From Crocinitomix sp. (GTDB lineage Bacteria > Bacteroidota > Bacteroidia > Flavobacteriales_D > Crocinitomicaceae), in assembly GCA_013138735.1 (NCBI GenBank), contig WTCE01000041.1, forward strand, positions 50,868 to 114,867: DNA of 64,000 nucleotides, read 5' to 3'. The notes below the pieces were generated by a model that had not been told where the DNA came from, made no database searches, and was given only the letters and a program-made list of their open reading frames with translations. Positions 29,401-38,626 of the stretch are shown one piece after another; positions within the stretch are counted from its first letter, which is position 1, and the number at the start of each line of letters is the position of its first letter. The translations under genes were made by a program, and so were the position numbers.

Positions 29401-32400
29401 ACTTAAATCTGCGATAAGACGAGGTAAAATTGTGGAGTATGAAGTAAGCGCTCCTCGATACCCCTCTGTTAATACTACACTGCTTGCTGCAATTGAGAGT
29501 GCAAATATTCCTGAAGAATTGAAAACAAAGCGTAAAGCTATTGTTGAAGCAGAAAGATATGTACCGCTGCAATTTAGATGTGCGGTGACAACTTATAGGA
29601 AACAGCATGATTTTAAAAATGGTATTAACGGAAATACTTGGCCTACTGTTTCCATTGATACATTTACACCAACAGCCAATCAAGAAGATATCTATGTGAG
29701 TGGACAAAGTTCAATGCTCTCTGATACGCCTGTTCAACCTAAGTTGAAAATTGGCGCACCAAATGATAAGTATGAGCAAGAGGCCGATCAAATGGCTGAT
29801 CGTGTTATGCGTAGCTCTGGATCTAATGAAGTTCAGCGATCAATTTCTCATAAAACAATTCAACGCGCATGTTCTTCATGTGAAGAGGAATCTGTTCAAC
29901 GAAAATCATGGGAGAAAGAGGAAGATTATAATCCGTATTTGTCAAAAACTGCTCCTGAGAAGGTTCAGCGCAAATGTGCCTCTTGCGAAGATGAAACAGT
30001 ACAACGTTCAACAACCTCAAATGATGGAAGCTTTAACGCAAGTTCAAATTTTCAAACTGGCTTAAATGCTTCTAAAGGAAGTGGTCGTCCAATGGATTCA
30101 AATACACAGTCCTTTATGGAGAACCGTTTTGGGACTAACTTTAGTAATGTGAACATTCATACAGGTTCGAGCTCTGAAAAACTGAACAACCAAATTAATG
30201 CCAAAGCATTTACTACTGGAAATAATATCTATTTCAATCAAGGTCAATATGCACCTAATAGTGCATCAGGTAAACATTTATTAGCGCATGAGTTAACACA
30301 TACTATTCAGCAGGGGGCGTCTGGACCTAAAGTGCAACGGACGGCAGCGCAAAAAGCATGGATTTCGTTTAGAAGAAGTGTTAAGGCATTAGAGGCGAAA
30401 TATCAATCCGGAGTAACACATGATATATTGCTAAATGAAGTTGAGCTTCTAAAAACTCAGGCAAATGTTACTGAAAAGGTCGTTGAAAGTATTTCGATAG
30501 AACAAATGTCTAAAAAGAAAACCAAATGGGGAGTTAAAGGCACGAAAACAGGCGGTGGAAAACCAATCATATTGGCAAAAATTAAGATAGATTCAACTTC
30601 ATTAGACCTATTGCTAGAGAATGAAATGACTGCAGCAATTCGCGCGATTGATCCAGCTATTTTAGACCTAAAAAGCATTGGGATGGTAACTGCGAAGATT
30701 GCAATTAAATACGGTTTGGAGCCTCCAATGACCGAATTTGTTGATGAAATCAGTAATACCCACTTTATAATTGGTGTTAAAGGGCGTTCGAATTCATTCC
30801 GGATTAGAACTGATAATTCAATTTGGCCAACGGGTAGACCAAATAACTTAATTCCAATCAAATGGTTTAAACAAGCAGTTTCTTATCCTAAGCTCAAAGT
30901 TTGTAACGATCCGTCAAAATCGCTATTAGAAGGAATTAAAACCAATGCTCCAAACGGCAACACGTATCTTGAATTAAAAACTAACGCCGATAATCTAGAG
31001 CGGGCAGGCAAAGATATGAGGTTATCGGCTCCATCACGAAAAGGAAAGGACGTCGAAAAGAAAAGCGTAAGGACTCGTATTACAAGTGCTACGACCATTA
31101 AAGTTGTCAGAGGTGATACAGAAATTCAGCCTCATGAATATGAAATTGATCATGTTAGAGAGATTATTTGGGATGGCCAAGATAATAAAGAAAATTTATG
31201 GCCGGTCGAAACTGCTGTTAATAAGGCATTTAATGCTAATATTTATCAAAAAGTGAAGGTGATGAAGCACGGATTCCTAGAAGTTCATGCTGTTCAACAG
31301 TTTAAGCGATTATGGTTTCACCCTAAGAAATCTGAGCAAACACCAGCTAGTCCAGGGGATCATGGAACTACAAAAAAGAATCCTGTTAATAGTGGGGGAA
31401 TTTCGGGCATCCCTACGCGAATTCAAAGAACACCAACAGATCAACCATCTTGTCCGTTCTTAGATAACCGAGAAAAGGATACGACTGTAGGAAATGATAT
31501 TCAAGTTTGCTCTCGACCAGTTGTGGGTATACCTTTAGCGAAACATGGTTTTGTCTATGATCCAATTCCTCCAGGTTCTGGGGGGCCGTATTATTATGCT
31601 ATTCGCGGTATTGTCCCAGGCACAGGAAATGGTGTTAAAGGCTGTTCAAGAAAATACACGAATTATCCAGATACGAGAGACAGGCCCGCCACATCAAAAT
31701 GTAAAAAATGTAAACCGAAATCCGGCAAATCAAGAGAAGAGCTCTCAAGATGTATTAATCAGAGATATTCAGCCTATTCTGATCCAAATGTTTATCATAA
31801 TTATCCTGATCCGGGTGAGCGAATGAAATGGGGTCCAAATAGTAATTCTTTCGCGGCTGCTCTTGCTGCGTGTTGCGCAGATAGTTCGGCCGCCGGGCTT
31901 GGTTGGGTGCCGGGTTGGAGACATTCTCCAGCTAAAGCTTGTAAAGTAGATCCAAACAGTACAGAATCCGAAGCAACTTCAGATGATGTTAAATTAGTTG
32001 ATTATAAAGGTGTTAGGCCAACCTATGGAGAGTTGGCTAAGCTTGAGTTTATCATATGGAAGGAAGAGAATGGTATTCATTTGAGCCAGAGTGAAAAATC
32101 ATTTTGGTTTGATAAACGCTACGAAAAATTAATTAATAATTCAAAGGTTCCAAATCGATTGACAAGCAAAAAAGGTTTTCCTGTTAATGGTGGCAAAAGA
32201 AGCATGACTGAATTTTTAAATGCGATTACCTCTAGGAAAATGTTTGAATTAAAAGTGGGGATTGGATTAAAAATCGAACACGTTGGAACATTTATCACTA
32301 GCGCAAAATCGGGTGGAGCCGTTAAGGCGCCTAATTCAGACTGGATAGGGCTTTTCTTAAACTTTATGAGCGTTAAGCAAAGCGAAATATGGCGAGAAAA

Positions 32401-34723
32401 AAACGCGATTTTTTATAAGGATGTAAAGGCGGGCTTTAAAAAGATTAAAGCAGAGGAAAGAGAACGAATGAAACCACTCGTAGAATTGTCCTTTTGGGAT
32501 AAGTTATCTGAGCAAAAGAAGAAAAAAATTAAAAAACAATTTTTTAGAGATTATCTCGAATTATGTGAACTAACCCATATAAAAAGATTAATCGGAGATA
32601 ATTCAAACTATTTTGAATATTTATGGTTGATAAGGAATACGTTCTACTTAAAGAAAAAACCAACATTGATTAACGGAAAAGGCTATTTAGGATCGCGTGG
32701 TTTTTATTCGATAGATTATTTTGATGGAAAAAAAGTAAAACATAAAAAAGAATTTGAAAGTTCAATTGGAGAAATTGCAGAAGCTGTTGCAGAATTTTCA
32801 GTTGCAGTGTTGTCAATGGGAAGTAAATTTGCTGTAGATGAAATTGCCACTGCCATTCATGATTGTTTAATTTCAATTGCGCCAAAAGAACTATACTGCG
32901 AGCGCCGAATAAATGCTGCTTATAGAAATGTGATGTTGGATGAATATGTCGATCCTGAAAAAGAAGCTGGTGAAAAGAAATGTGACAGTATAGCTGACCT
33001 CGTTTTGAATCAAATCAAGAAAAAATTACCAAAAGGATTGCGTGGGAAAGTGGGGGATCTTTTTGAACTGAAGAAGTTAATTGACACCGGAGCTGTTGAT
33101 AGTTTATTGTCGAATGCTTCTGGTACTGCAAGCAACAAGCTTTCGAAAGACAAAACCAATGAAACGCAACGCAAATGCAAGGCATGTTCAGTTGATCATA
33201 TTCAACGTTCTTTGCTAAGCAGCTATAAAGTTTCCTCGCCTAAACCAAGTCTAGTGCAACCAAAATTAAAGAATAATAACACCATCCAGCGCGCACCCAA
33301 AAAACTACCACGTAAAGATTTACAGATTAAAGGAGCTCAAGATATTGGAGAACAAACATTTAATAAAATTTATTTTAAAGAGAACAGCAGCTCAATTGAT
33401 TTTTTGCAGGAACTTAAAATTGCTACAATGTTGATGGCTGCCACACCTCCTAAAGAATTATATTTATATGGCTACTCATCTGAAGAGGGACCGAAATGGA
33501 GTAATAAAAAATTAATAGGACTCAGGCTGAACGCCGTTAAAAAGGCAATAGAATCTTTTGGTCAAAAGGGCATAAAGATAAATCTAATAGCAAGGCCAAA
33601 AGAAAGTAAGAATAGCTATAAATATCGTGAATATAGATCCGTAGAGATTAGTTCAGCACCTATAGCAGCCACAAACGGCGTAAGTAACACAAAAGATCGA
33701 GATTGCACAAAAACAGAAAACAAAGCTATTAATACTAGCCGAAAGTCTGCAACTGCAGATGTGATTTATGCACTAGGCATGGTGAAAATCTACTTCTATG
33801 CACCAAAATCCTTTCCACAGGTTGAGGCATTATTAGATTTATACTTTGGCAGTCACTCCGATAAGGTAATAGCACATTTAATTAAAATATTGCGCGAAAT
33901 GAAAACGGATTTACCTAAGATAACGGGTAACAAAGTTAGGCGTTGCGCAAATGCTGAACATGCTTGGTGCGGAACTGCCTATGCATTGGCCGACAATCAA
34001 ACGGACATTCTCTTTTGTCCTAAATTTTTCAACTCTAAAGAAGCCACTTTTAAAACGCGCATTTTGATTCATGAAATGGGACATTTTATCCCAACTTACC
34101 TAAAGGATTATTCATACGCACATAGCAGGGCTTTTAGATTTACAAATGCGGCAGATTCATTAAAAAATTCGGATGCGTATGCTATGTTTATAACTGACAT
34201 TAATAAACGCGTGATCAAAAGCAAAAAGAACACGTTAAGGGATTCTGTAGGTGATATTGCTAATGGCTGCGGCAAAAAACAAAATATTGTAGAAAGCGCA
34301 CTTTCTTGGGCAGCACGTTGGAATTCTCTAGGCGCATCAGGAATGAAGCAAACGTATACGAAACGCGTAAATTTTAATTTTATGAAACCATACTTGAAAA
34401 AGGAGTTTGGTAAAGTCAATAAATATTCGCTTGCGGGGATTTATGATCGCGCTAATAAATTGAAATCGGTCTATAGGGGACGCAAATTCACGTTTAATTG
34501 TTTGACAAAAGATAATGTTGGTTGCGGTAAGACGTCCATTGTGAATCTAAATGCAAAAGGAGAGTTAGATGTATGCCCGGCGTTTTTCTTATTGCCAGCG
34601 AATGATCAAATAATTAAAATGGGAGCTGAGGTAGCTAAACTGGTTCCCGAAATTCAAGATAAATATCGCGAATCATACTACCGCATTGGATATGATTATA
34701 AAAAGAAGTTCTGGCAGCAATGA
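26438..34723 (+). CDS. Giant eCIS effector 2: two eCIS-core modules with His-Me nuclease, HNH, OmpA-like and aspzincin-type protease domains
   Basis: 2761 residues counted from GTG 26438; probably begins at CTG 26378. Module 1 has KLSIGKPNDKFEVEADQMAD, DUF4157 with HELTH at 262-266, a helical/hydrophobic region (~450-690, probable membrane-interacting helices), then an endonuclease-like RGHLLNHN with His954. Module 2 has KLKIGAPNDKYEQEADQMAD at ~1102, RxCxxCEEE repeats and a second DUF4157 (HELTH 1284-1288). It continues with an HNH-like EIDHV (His1572) and NLWPVE, a Cys-rich region with GPNSNSF near 1800, and an uncharacterised Lys-rich domain. After another RKCxxC spacer comes an OmpA-like domain (~2300-2405: IYFKENSSSIDF, LYLYGYSSEEG, LRLNAVKKAI), then an aspzincin/M35-like protease (CP-FF ... 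HEMGH at 2545-2549, Asp2557). The last ~60 residues repeat the C...CPAFF part without HExxH. Activities are inferred from motifs. Confidence 0.85.
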   Translation: MQRKKNAQANQANESKSKMNFLDSVKGGAIQPKLSIGKPNDKFEVEADQMADKVMRMPAQTGSEFGGMNHTQDGAQSSSQGEHSSIQRKCSGCESKEVIAEETEMPSVQRFIEQQSASNPIQRKLDATGLNQGITQQTKDSSLRSMPSITKMRPTVQRKPEDEDTLQKKENQNSGRGPPMGDFSSKLNQSKGSGQPMDSATNSFMSSRFGADFSDVKIHTGGNASSMSDSINAKAFTHQNNVYFNQGQYQPNSNEGKTLLAHELTHTIQQGAVSDGTVMAKLNEEPVHTIQREELESSTFVGPVNIDGPDPFDALADIPDEAEFSAEEQAVYDSLIDTPDAPETDLPAEDGCWDIVTPVNDWAKSAYRTGDYAPEYSNDQSLSEVLFESSSSVLGGPIAMVGAHALYLFDTLPEATRELLLNNAIDQLIEASEKGIEIKPQDKYGYIIQIAFLKKVKDFDIDLKVGIVRKFIAISTGLDLSFLWGFAKGMVSGFVADGILGLIQMVIDVICLIPKMFNFVEMIMEYLGRYSETVSQAIESLHELDQAIKDSVEGAINDIMGMLEEPDRLLEILENLDQYLTDKATEIGERGANALVSAYRLPSHDMGFMVGRIVGVILWEIVFSVIGALATFYIGGVGAGATAGATVVKTGIRAIAKLIAVLTKFIRPILRFIITKIDDLIKFVKAMKRFIPRGVGDKLGKFLGKITEVFDDAIDLIKRKKRRDRGEKDDGDKHFAKWQAFKFQVAAIHEPANKVGKTKLDLASDVAKIKTNVNSGANVIRGIDIDQHKGKWIVKARRKGTLRKRKVGEFWINKNARWRFAKKAIDKEVENIRESRRNVSGIQQEIRGYKEDYGFSSLKVEADTTQGDFDIIGAMSPSNPISEVDGPLPPSKARWGRLSPGNFGMLMTASPLTKNMGQLRGSRPLSSLYNPHWEALRTRMTRPVKGRTWYVRGHLLNHNLWGTGREWKNLAPITDLANRKHLKEVEKPLKSAIRRGKIVEYEVSAPRYPSVNTTLLAAIESANIPEELKTKRKAIVEAERYVPLQFRCAVTTYRKQHDFKNGINGNTWPTVSIDTFTPTANQEDIYVSGQSSMLSDTPVQPKLKIGAPNDKYEQEADQMADRVMRSSGSNEVQRSISHKTIQRACSSCEEESVQRKSWEKEEDYNPYLSKTAPEKVQRKCASCEDETVQRSTTSNDGSFNASSNFQTGLNASKGSGRPMDSNTQSFMENRFGTNFSNVNIHTGSSSEKLNNQINAKAFTTGNNIYFNQGQYAPNSASGKHLLAHELTHTIQQGASGPKVQRTAAQKAWISFRRSVKALEAKYQSGVTHDILLNEVELLKTQANVTEKVVESISIEQMSKKKTKWGVKGTKTGGGKPIILAKIKIDSTSLDLLLENEMTAAIRAIDPAILDLKSIGMVTAKIAIKYGLEPPMTEFVDEISNTHFIIGVKGRSNSFRIRTDNSIWPTGRPNNLIPIKWFKQAVSYPKLKVCNDPSKSLLEGIKTNAPNGNTYLELKTNADNLERAGKDMRLSAPSRKGKDVEKKSVRTRITSATTIKVVRGDTEIQPHEYEIDHVREIIWDGQDNKENLWPVETAVNKAFNANIYQKVKVMKHGFLEVHAVQQFKRLWFHPKKSEQTPASPGDHGTTKKNPVNSGGISGIPTRIQRTPTDQPSCPFLDNREKDTTVGNDIQVCSRPVVGIPLAKHGFVYDPIPPGSGGPYYYAIRGIVPGTGNGVKGCSRKYTNYPDTRDRPATSKCKKCKPKSGKSREELSRCINQRYSAYSDPNVYHNYPDPGERMKWGPNSNSFAAALAACCADSSAAGLGWVPGWRHSPAKACKVDPNSTESEATSDDVKLVDYKGVRPTYGELAKLEFIIWKEENGIHLSQSEKSFWFDKRYEKLINNSKVPNRLTSKKGFPVNGGKRSMTEFLNAITSRKMFELKVGIGLKIEHVGTFITSAKSGGAVKAPNSDWIGLFLNFMSVKQSEIWREKNAIFYKDVKAGFKKIKAEERERMKPLVELSFWDKLSEQKKKKIKKQFFRDYLELCELTHIKRLIGDNSNYFEYLWLIRNTFYLKKKPTLINGKGYLGSRGFYSIDYFDGKKVKHKKEFESSIGEIAEAVAEFSVAVLSMGSKFAVDEIATAIHDCLISIAPKELYCERRINAAYRNVMLDEYVDPEKEAGEKKCDSIADLVLNQIKKKLPKGLRGKVGDLFELKKLIDTGAVDSLLSNASGTASNKLSKDKTNETQRKCKACSVDHIQRSLLSSYKVSSPKPSLVQPKLKNNNTIQRAPKKLPRKDLQIKGAQDIGEQTFNKIYFKENSSSIDFLQELKIATMLMAATPPKELYLYGYSSEEGPKWSNKKLIGLRLNAVKKAIESFGQKGIKINLIARPKESKNSYKYREYRSVEISSAPIAATNGVSNTKDRDCTKTENKAINTSRKSATADVIYALGMVKIYFYAPKSFPQVEALLDLYFGSHSDKVIAHLIKILREMKTDLPKITGNKVRRCANAEHAWCGTAYALADNQTDILFCPKFFNSKEATFKTRILIHEMGHFIPTYLKDYSYAHSRAFRFTNAADSLKNSDAYAMFITDINKRVIKSKKNTLRDSVGDIANGCGKKQNIVESALSWAARWNSLGASGMKQTYTKRVNFNFMKPYLKKEFGKVNKYSLAGIYDRANKLKSVYRGRKFTFNCLTKDNVGCGKTSIVNLNAKGELDVCPAFFLLPANDQIIKMGAEVAKLVPEIQDKYRESYYRIGYDYKKKFWQQ

Positions 34724-34751
34724 TATCAGCAATAATGCTTAACTTCCATTT

Positions 34752-35747
34752 ATGAACCCGAAACAAAATTTCAGAGGCCCATCCTCAATTGATGCCACAT
34801 CATTTGATACCAGTCAATTAGAAAATGTGCGCGGTAATGCGTATCAATCGAAAACCGGAACGTATAATTCGAATCTTGCAACTGCTCCTGCAGTTCAGCG
34901 AACCTTTATACAAAGCGATCGTGATGATTTAGACAATGGGGATGTAACTGAAAAAGCAAGTCCTAAGGAGCCAGAGGTGAAAGCTGCAACTCCAGAACCT
35001 AAAACCGCGGAACCTAAAACAGATGAGAAAAAGGAGGTAAAAGAAGTTAGTACACCATGCAAAACGACAAAAATGGCAGCTACATTTCCTACCAATACAA
35101 ATATTGCTGATAATTCTTTATCTGGATTTGGAGATACCAAAAGACTAGCCGCTGGCTTTTCTTTCGGAGCTTGCAAGATCGGAAAGAATTGGCGTTTCCA
35201 TCTTAAAACACTATCCATTCCGATTAAAGTTGTGGTAAGAGCTGCTAATTTTAAAATTGGAGCGCGAGAGTGGAAAAATATCGAAACTGCCCAGTCTGGA
35301 GAAATTAATAAGGCAAATGTTAAGAATGTTATCTATAATTTGTCTCCTAACAAGACACGCACGTTTCAAGCAAAATGTAGCGGTGTTGCGTACCCTCAAA
35401 CTGTGTCCAACTATCCTAAAAGAATTGGGTTTTGGAATCAAAAAATCACAACTGAACATGAAGAGTTTCACAAAGCAGAATGGTCTAAAACATATAAGGC
35501 GGAGCTAATTAAAGCTGAGGATAAAATTGTAGATACAGTAAAGCTACCTACCGCAGCTGCTAAGAATGAAAAAGAGGCTATTACTGCAATGAGGAAAACC
35601 ATGGACGCTATTATGATTGCCGCATACGTCAATGCCACGAAATTATATTGTCCTAATCGAGAAATTAATGCTTATAATCGGGATGCGCCAAAATATAAAT
35701 CTCTAATTACGGCAATTAAAGCGAGGGGCAAAAAAGAAAAATGGTGA
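34752..35747 (+). CDS. Putative eCIS-associated zinc metallopeptidase effector (HEEFH)
   Basis: A 331-residue protein 28 bp after giant effector 2. The first ~100 residues are low-complexity (APAVQRTFIQ, then Pro/Glu/Lys-rich repeats such as EPKTAEPKTDEK) and share the VQR motif of DUF4157 proteins, but no DUF4157 domain is present. The C-terminal ~200 residues hold TTEHEEFHKAEW, an HExxH zinc site at residues 236-240, followed ~64 residues later by NREINAYNRD (Glu304), a candidate third ligand as in gluzincin-like proteases. No signal peptide is seen. Its position suggests a third particle cargo, or a helper that processes the giant effectors; neither role can be told from sequence alone. 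Confidence 0.6.
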   Translation: MNPKQNFRGPSSIDATSFDTSQLENVRGNAYQSKTGTYNSNLATAPAVQRTFIQSDRDDLDNGDVTEKASPKEPEVKAATPEPKTAEPKTDEKKEVKEVSTPCKTTKMAATFPTNTNIADNSLSGFGDTKRLAAGFSFGACKIGKNWRFHLKTLSIPIKVVVRAANFKIGAREWKNIETAQSGEINKANVKNVIYNLSPNKTRTFQAKCSGVAYPQTVSNYPKRIGFWNQKITTEHEEFHKAEWSKTYKAELIKAEDKIVDTVKLPTAAAKNEKEAITAMRKTMDAIMIAAYVNATKLYCPNREINAYNRDAPKYKSLITAIKARGKKEKW

Positions 35748-35835
35748 TAATCATTTAAGATAGCCTTGCAAGCTAAAGTCATTTTTAACATCACTATAAC
35801 GCTATCAATTCTCCTTTTTGCTTAAATTTGCAATA

Positions 35836-36279
35836 ATGTTAAGATTCAAAGCAATAGTCTTATTAGCACTTTTTTCGTTTTCCGCTTTTGGAAATACGTT
35901 TGAAATCCACTATTGCGAAGGTCAAATTACTGATATTGCCTTATTTGGATCTGCCAATTGTGTTTGTGACAACGAAGTAGCTGTAGAAACGAAGGCTTGT
36001 CACACTGAACATGATTCATGTTGTGAATCACAAGTCCCTTCAGAAGATCAAAATAGTATTGAAAAGAAAACATGCTGTGAGTCTGAATTTACACAGGTAA
36101 TTAAAACGGTTGAATTTCAAAAGACGGCCAATACAATTCAATTTGCATGGATTGCTAATGTAGTTTTTAATCCAACGTTTTTCATTGCTCAAAATTCAGA
36201 TATCAATTCAGAGTTTATTTATATCGATCCAGAATCCTGGACTGATATTCCTATTAAATTACAACGTTTCCTAATTTGA
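35836..36279 (+). CDS. HYC/CC-type exported Cys-rich protein, probable metal handling
   Basis: 147 residues from ATG 35836. A TTG 18 bp upstream would add six residues but puts charged sequence before the signal peptide, so I prefer the ATG. The signal peptide (FKAIVLLALFSFSAFG) is followed by EIHYCEGQI, then Cys-rich stretches (NCVCDN, ESCC-type CCESQ, KKTCCES), and ends in IPIKLQRFLI. This layout (HYC, paired Cys, conserved hydrophobic end) matches a Bacteroidota family usually found beside TonB receptors and HMA proteins. It is likely periplasmic and binds a soft metal such as copper. The TonB receptor follows after 123 bp. Confidence 0.65.
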   Translation: MLRFKAIVLLALFSFSAFGNTFEIHYCEGQITDIALFGSANCVCDNEVAVETKACHTEHDSCCESQVPSEDQNSIEKKTCCESEFTQVIKTVEFQKTANTIQFAWIANVVFNPTFFIAQNSDINSEFIYIDPESWTDIPIKLQRFLI

Positions 36280-36402
36280 TTTCAGATTTGTCGCGCTTAA
36301 TTATAGCTGCGGCCTTTTCTCATTTATTAATCTAATTAATTTTAGACGATCAATCCAATGAGAATAGATTTGAATGATTATTAATTATTTAAGGAAATTA
36401 TA

Positions 36403-38625
36403 ATGAATAAAATATTAATTGCTTTTTGCTTCATCCTCTCCGCCACATTATATGGTCAGGATTCGGATGTAATGCTGAAAGGGAAAATAATAACGCAAAA
36501 TGACGCTGGTGATGAGTCAGCTGTTCCAGCTGCCAAAGTGCGTTGGGCATTGAGTAAAGCGGTTGCTTTATCAAATGACGCAGGCGAATTTGAGATTTCT
36601 GCAAAATCATTGCCCGATACACTTATCATTAGTTCGGTAGGATTTCAAACCATCTATTATGAAGTAACCGATCCTAGTTTAGACTTTGTATTTAATTTAA
36701 AAGAAGGTAAAATACTAGACGGAGTGGTTGTCATTGGAGAAAATTTAGGCAAACATATAGATTTATTGGACCCGTTTCATGTCGAAAGAATTGGAGGAGA
36801 TGAACTAAGAAAGGCCGCTTGTTGTAATTTGTCAGAATCGTTTGAAACAAACGCCTCGGTAGATGTAAACATAACGGATGCTGTTTCTGGTGCCAAGAAA
36901 ATTCAAATGTTGGGCCTAGATGGTGTTTATACGCAGTTGCAATGGGAGAATATCCCACTTGTGCGTGGACTGTCAACTTCATACGGTCTTAACTTCACAC
37001 CAGGAACTTGGATTGAGTCGATACAAATTACTAAAGGAACAGGATCGGTTTTAAATGGCTATGAGTCTATGGCCGGAATGATCAATCTAGAATTGAAAAA
37101 ACCGAATGAAGCAGAGCGACTTTATGTGAATTTGTACGGCAACAAGTTTAGCCGAGGAGAAATCAACATACATGGTGCACAAGTAATCAATGAAAAATGG
37201 TCAACGCTCTCTTTCGTCCATCTTTCGAATCAGTTTTCAGAGTCTGATGTAAATAATGATGGGTTTAGAGATATGCCAATTGGATTTTTGGCCGCCGCAA
37301 TGCACCGTTGGAATTTTGAAGGGAAGAACTCAGAAGCCAAGTTCGGTATTAAAGCAACTTATGCAGATAAAGAAGGCGGCGAGTTAGGCAGCAGTTCTGA
37401 TGCGCCTTCAGGTACAGCTTGGAATGCTTCTTTTGTAACAAAACATGTAGAATTGTTTGCGAAAAACGGTTATTTCTTAAAGAAAAGAAAATTCGGAAGC
37501 CTTGGTTTAATTGGGCAGGCCAAATATCATGAGATGCGCAACACATTTGGAAATACAACCTATGAAGGTACGCAACGCAAAATCTATTTAAATTCTATTT
37601 ACGGAGATATTATTGGCAATACAAACCATAATATTAAAGCTGGAGTTAGTTTTTTATTGGATGATTATGATCAAACCTACAACGATTCTACTTTTCTAAA
37701 AACAGAAATTGTTCCAGGAGCTTATGGAGAATATACATACAATAGCAATGATAAGGTAATTGTTGTTGCTGGATTTAGAGCTGATTATCACAACTTATAC
37801 GGGCCATTAATTACACCACGCTTGCATGGAAAGTGGAACATGAGTAAGAAAAATGCTTTGCGTTTTAGTGTAGGAAGAGGATACCGCGTTCCAAATCCTT
37901 TTGCAGATTATAATAGCCTAATGGCTAGCAGTAGACAGTGGGTTGTCTCGCCAGACATTGTGCCAGAAGATGGCATAAGTGCTGGGGTAACGTTTACGCA
38001 AAAATTCTTGGTCAATGATAATGTGGCATCCTTCACGGTTGATTATTTCTACACACACTTTATCAATCAACTAGTGGTAGATATGGATATTAATGCAAAT
38101 CAAGTGCATATTTACAATACCAATGCAACTTCATTCTCGCATAGTGCTCAAGCAGAATTGTCTATCCAACCAACAAAAGGATTGGAACTAAGAACAGCTT
38201 TCAAATATTATGATGTACGCGGAACGTATAATAACGAATTGGTGCAAAAAGCATTTGTACCAAAATTTCGAGTATTACTGAATGCAGGTTATTTAACGCG
38301 GAATAAAAAATGGGGATTTGATCTAACGGGAAATTGGGTTGGTAAAAAACGGTTACCATCAACTGCCACAAACCCTGTAATCTATCAAAGAGATGTAATT
38401 TCGAAAAACTTTTGGCTATTAAATAGCCAAATCACATATAATTTTAGGAACTTTAGCATCTATTTAGGAGGAGAGAATTTACTGAATGTGATACAAAATG
38501 AAGCAATAATTTCTGCCGAAGCCCCTTTTGGAGCGTATTTTGATGCTACACAAGTATGGTCGCCAATTAGCGGAGCAAATATTTACGCTGGATTGCACTT
38601 TTCAATTAAACAAAAAAAGAAATAA
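36403..38625 (+). CDS. TonB-dependent outer-membrane receptor, probable metal or metallophore uptake
   Basis: A 740-residue outer-membrane receptor. The signal peptide (LIAFCFILSATLYG) is followed by a carboxypeptidase-regulatory-like beta-sandwich (~25-105, DAGEFEISAKSLPDTLIISSVGFQ). A plug domain (~120-235) holds FHVERIGGDELRKAACCNLSESFETNASVDV and ITKGTGSVLNGYESMAGMINL, and a beta-barrel makes up the rest. The AACCNLSESFE form of the plug is common in Bacteroidota receptors next to HMA proteins. It brings a substrate across the outer membrane with TonB/ExbBD energy. The neighbours (Cys-rich HYC protein before, HMA protein 1 bp after) point to a heavy metal such as copper, an inference from context. 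Confidence 0.88.
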   Translation: MNKILIAFCFILSATLYGQDSDVMLKGKIITQNDAGDESAVPAAKVRWALSKAVALSNDAGEFEISAKSLPDTLIISSVGFQTIYYEVTDPSLDFVFNLKEGKILDGVVVIGENLGKHIDLLDPFHVERIGGDELRKAACCNLSESFETNASVDVNITDAVSGAKKIQMLGLDGVYTQLQWENIPLVRGLSTSYGLNFTPGTWIESIQITKGTGSVLNGYESMAGMINLELKKPNEAERLYVNLYGNKFSRGEINIHGAQVINEKWSTLSFVHLSNQFSESDVNNDGFRDMPIGFLAAAMHRWNFEGKNSEAKFGIKATYADKEGGELGSSSDAPSGTAWNASFVTKHVELFAKNGYFLKKRKFGSLGLIGQAKYHEMRNTFGNTTYEGTQRKIYLNSIYGDIIGNTNHNIKAGVSFLLDDYDQTYNDSTFLKTEIVPGAYGEYTYNSNDKVIVVAGFRADYHNLYGPLITPRLHGKWNMSKKNALRFSVGRGYRVPNPFADYNSLMASSRQWVVSPDIVPEDGISAGVTFTQKFLVNDNVASFTVDYFYTHFINQLVVDMDINANQVHIYNTNATSFSHSAQAELSIQPTKGLELRTAFKYYDVRGTYNNELVQKAFVPKFRVLLNAGYLTRNKKWGFDLTGNWVGKKRLPSTATNPVIYQRDVISKNFWLLNSQITYNFRNFSIYLGGENLLNVIQNEAIISAEAPFGAYFDATQVWSPISGANIYAGLHFSIKQKKK

Positions 38626-38626
38626 A

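Noticed and set aside
17938..35747. Toxin-immunity pairs in the effector region
   Set aside because: No small intact gene follows either giant effector; the only small frame is a startless remnant.
35818..35835. TTG start for the HYC protein
   Set aside because: The ATG at 35836 gives a cleaner signal peptide; the TTG adds hydrophobic and charged residues before it without similarity support.
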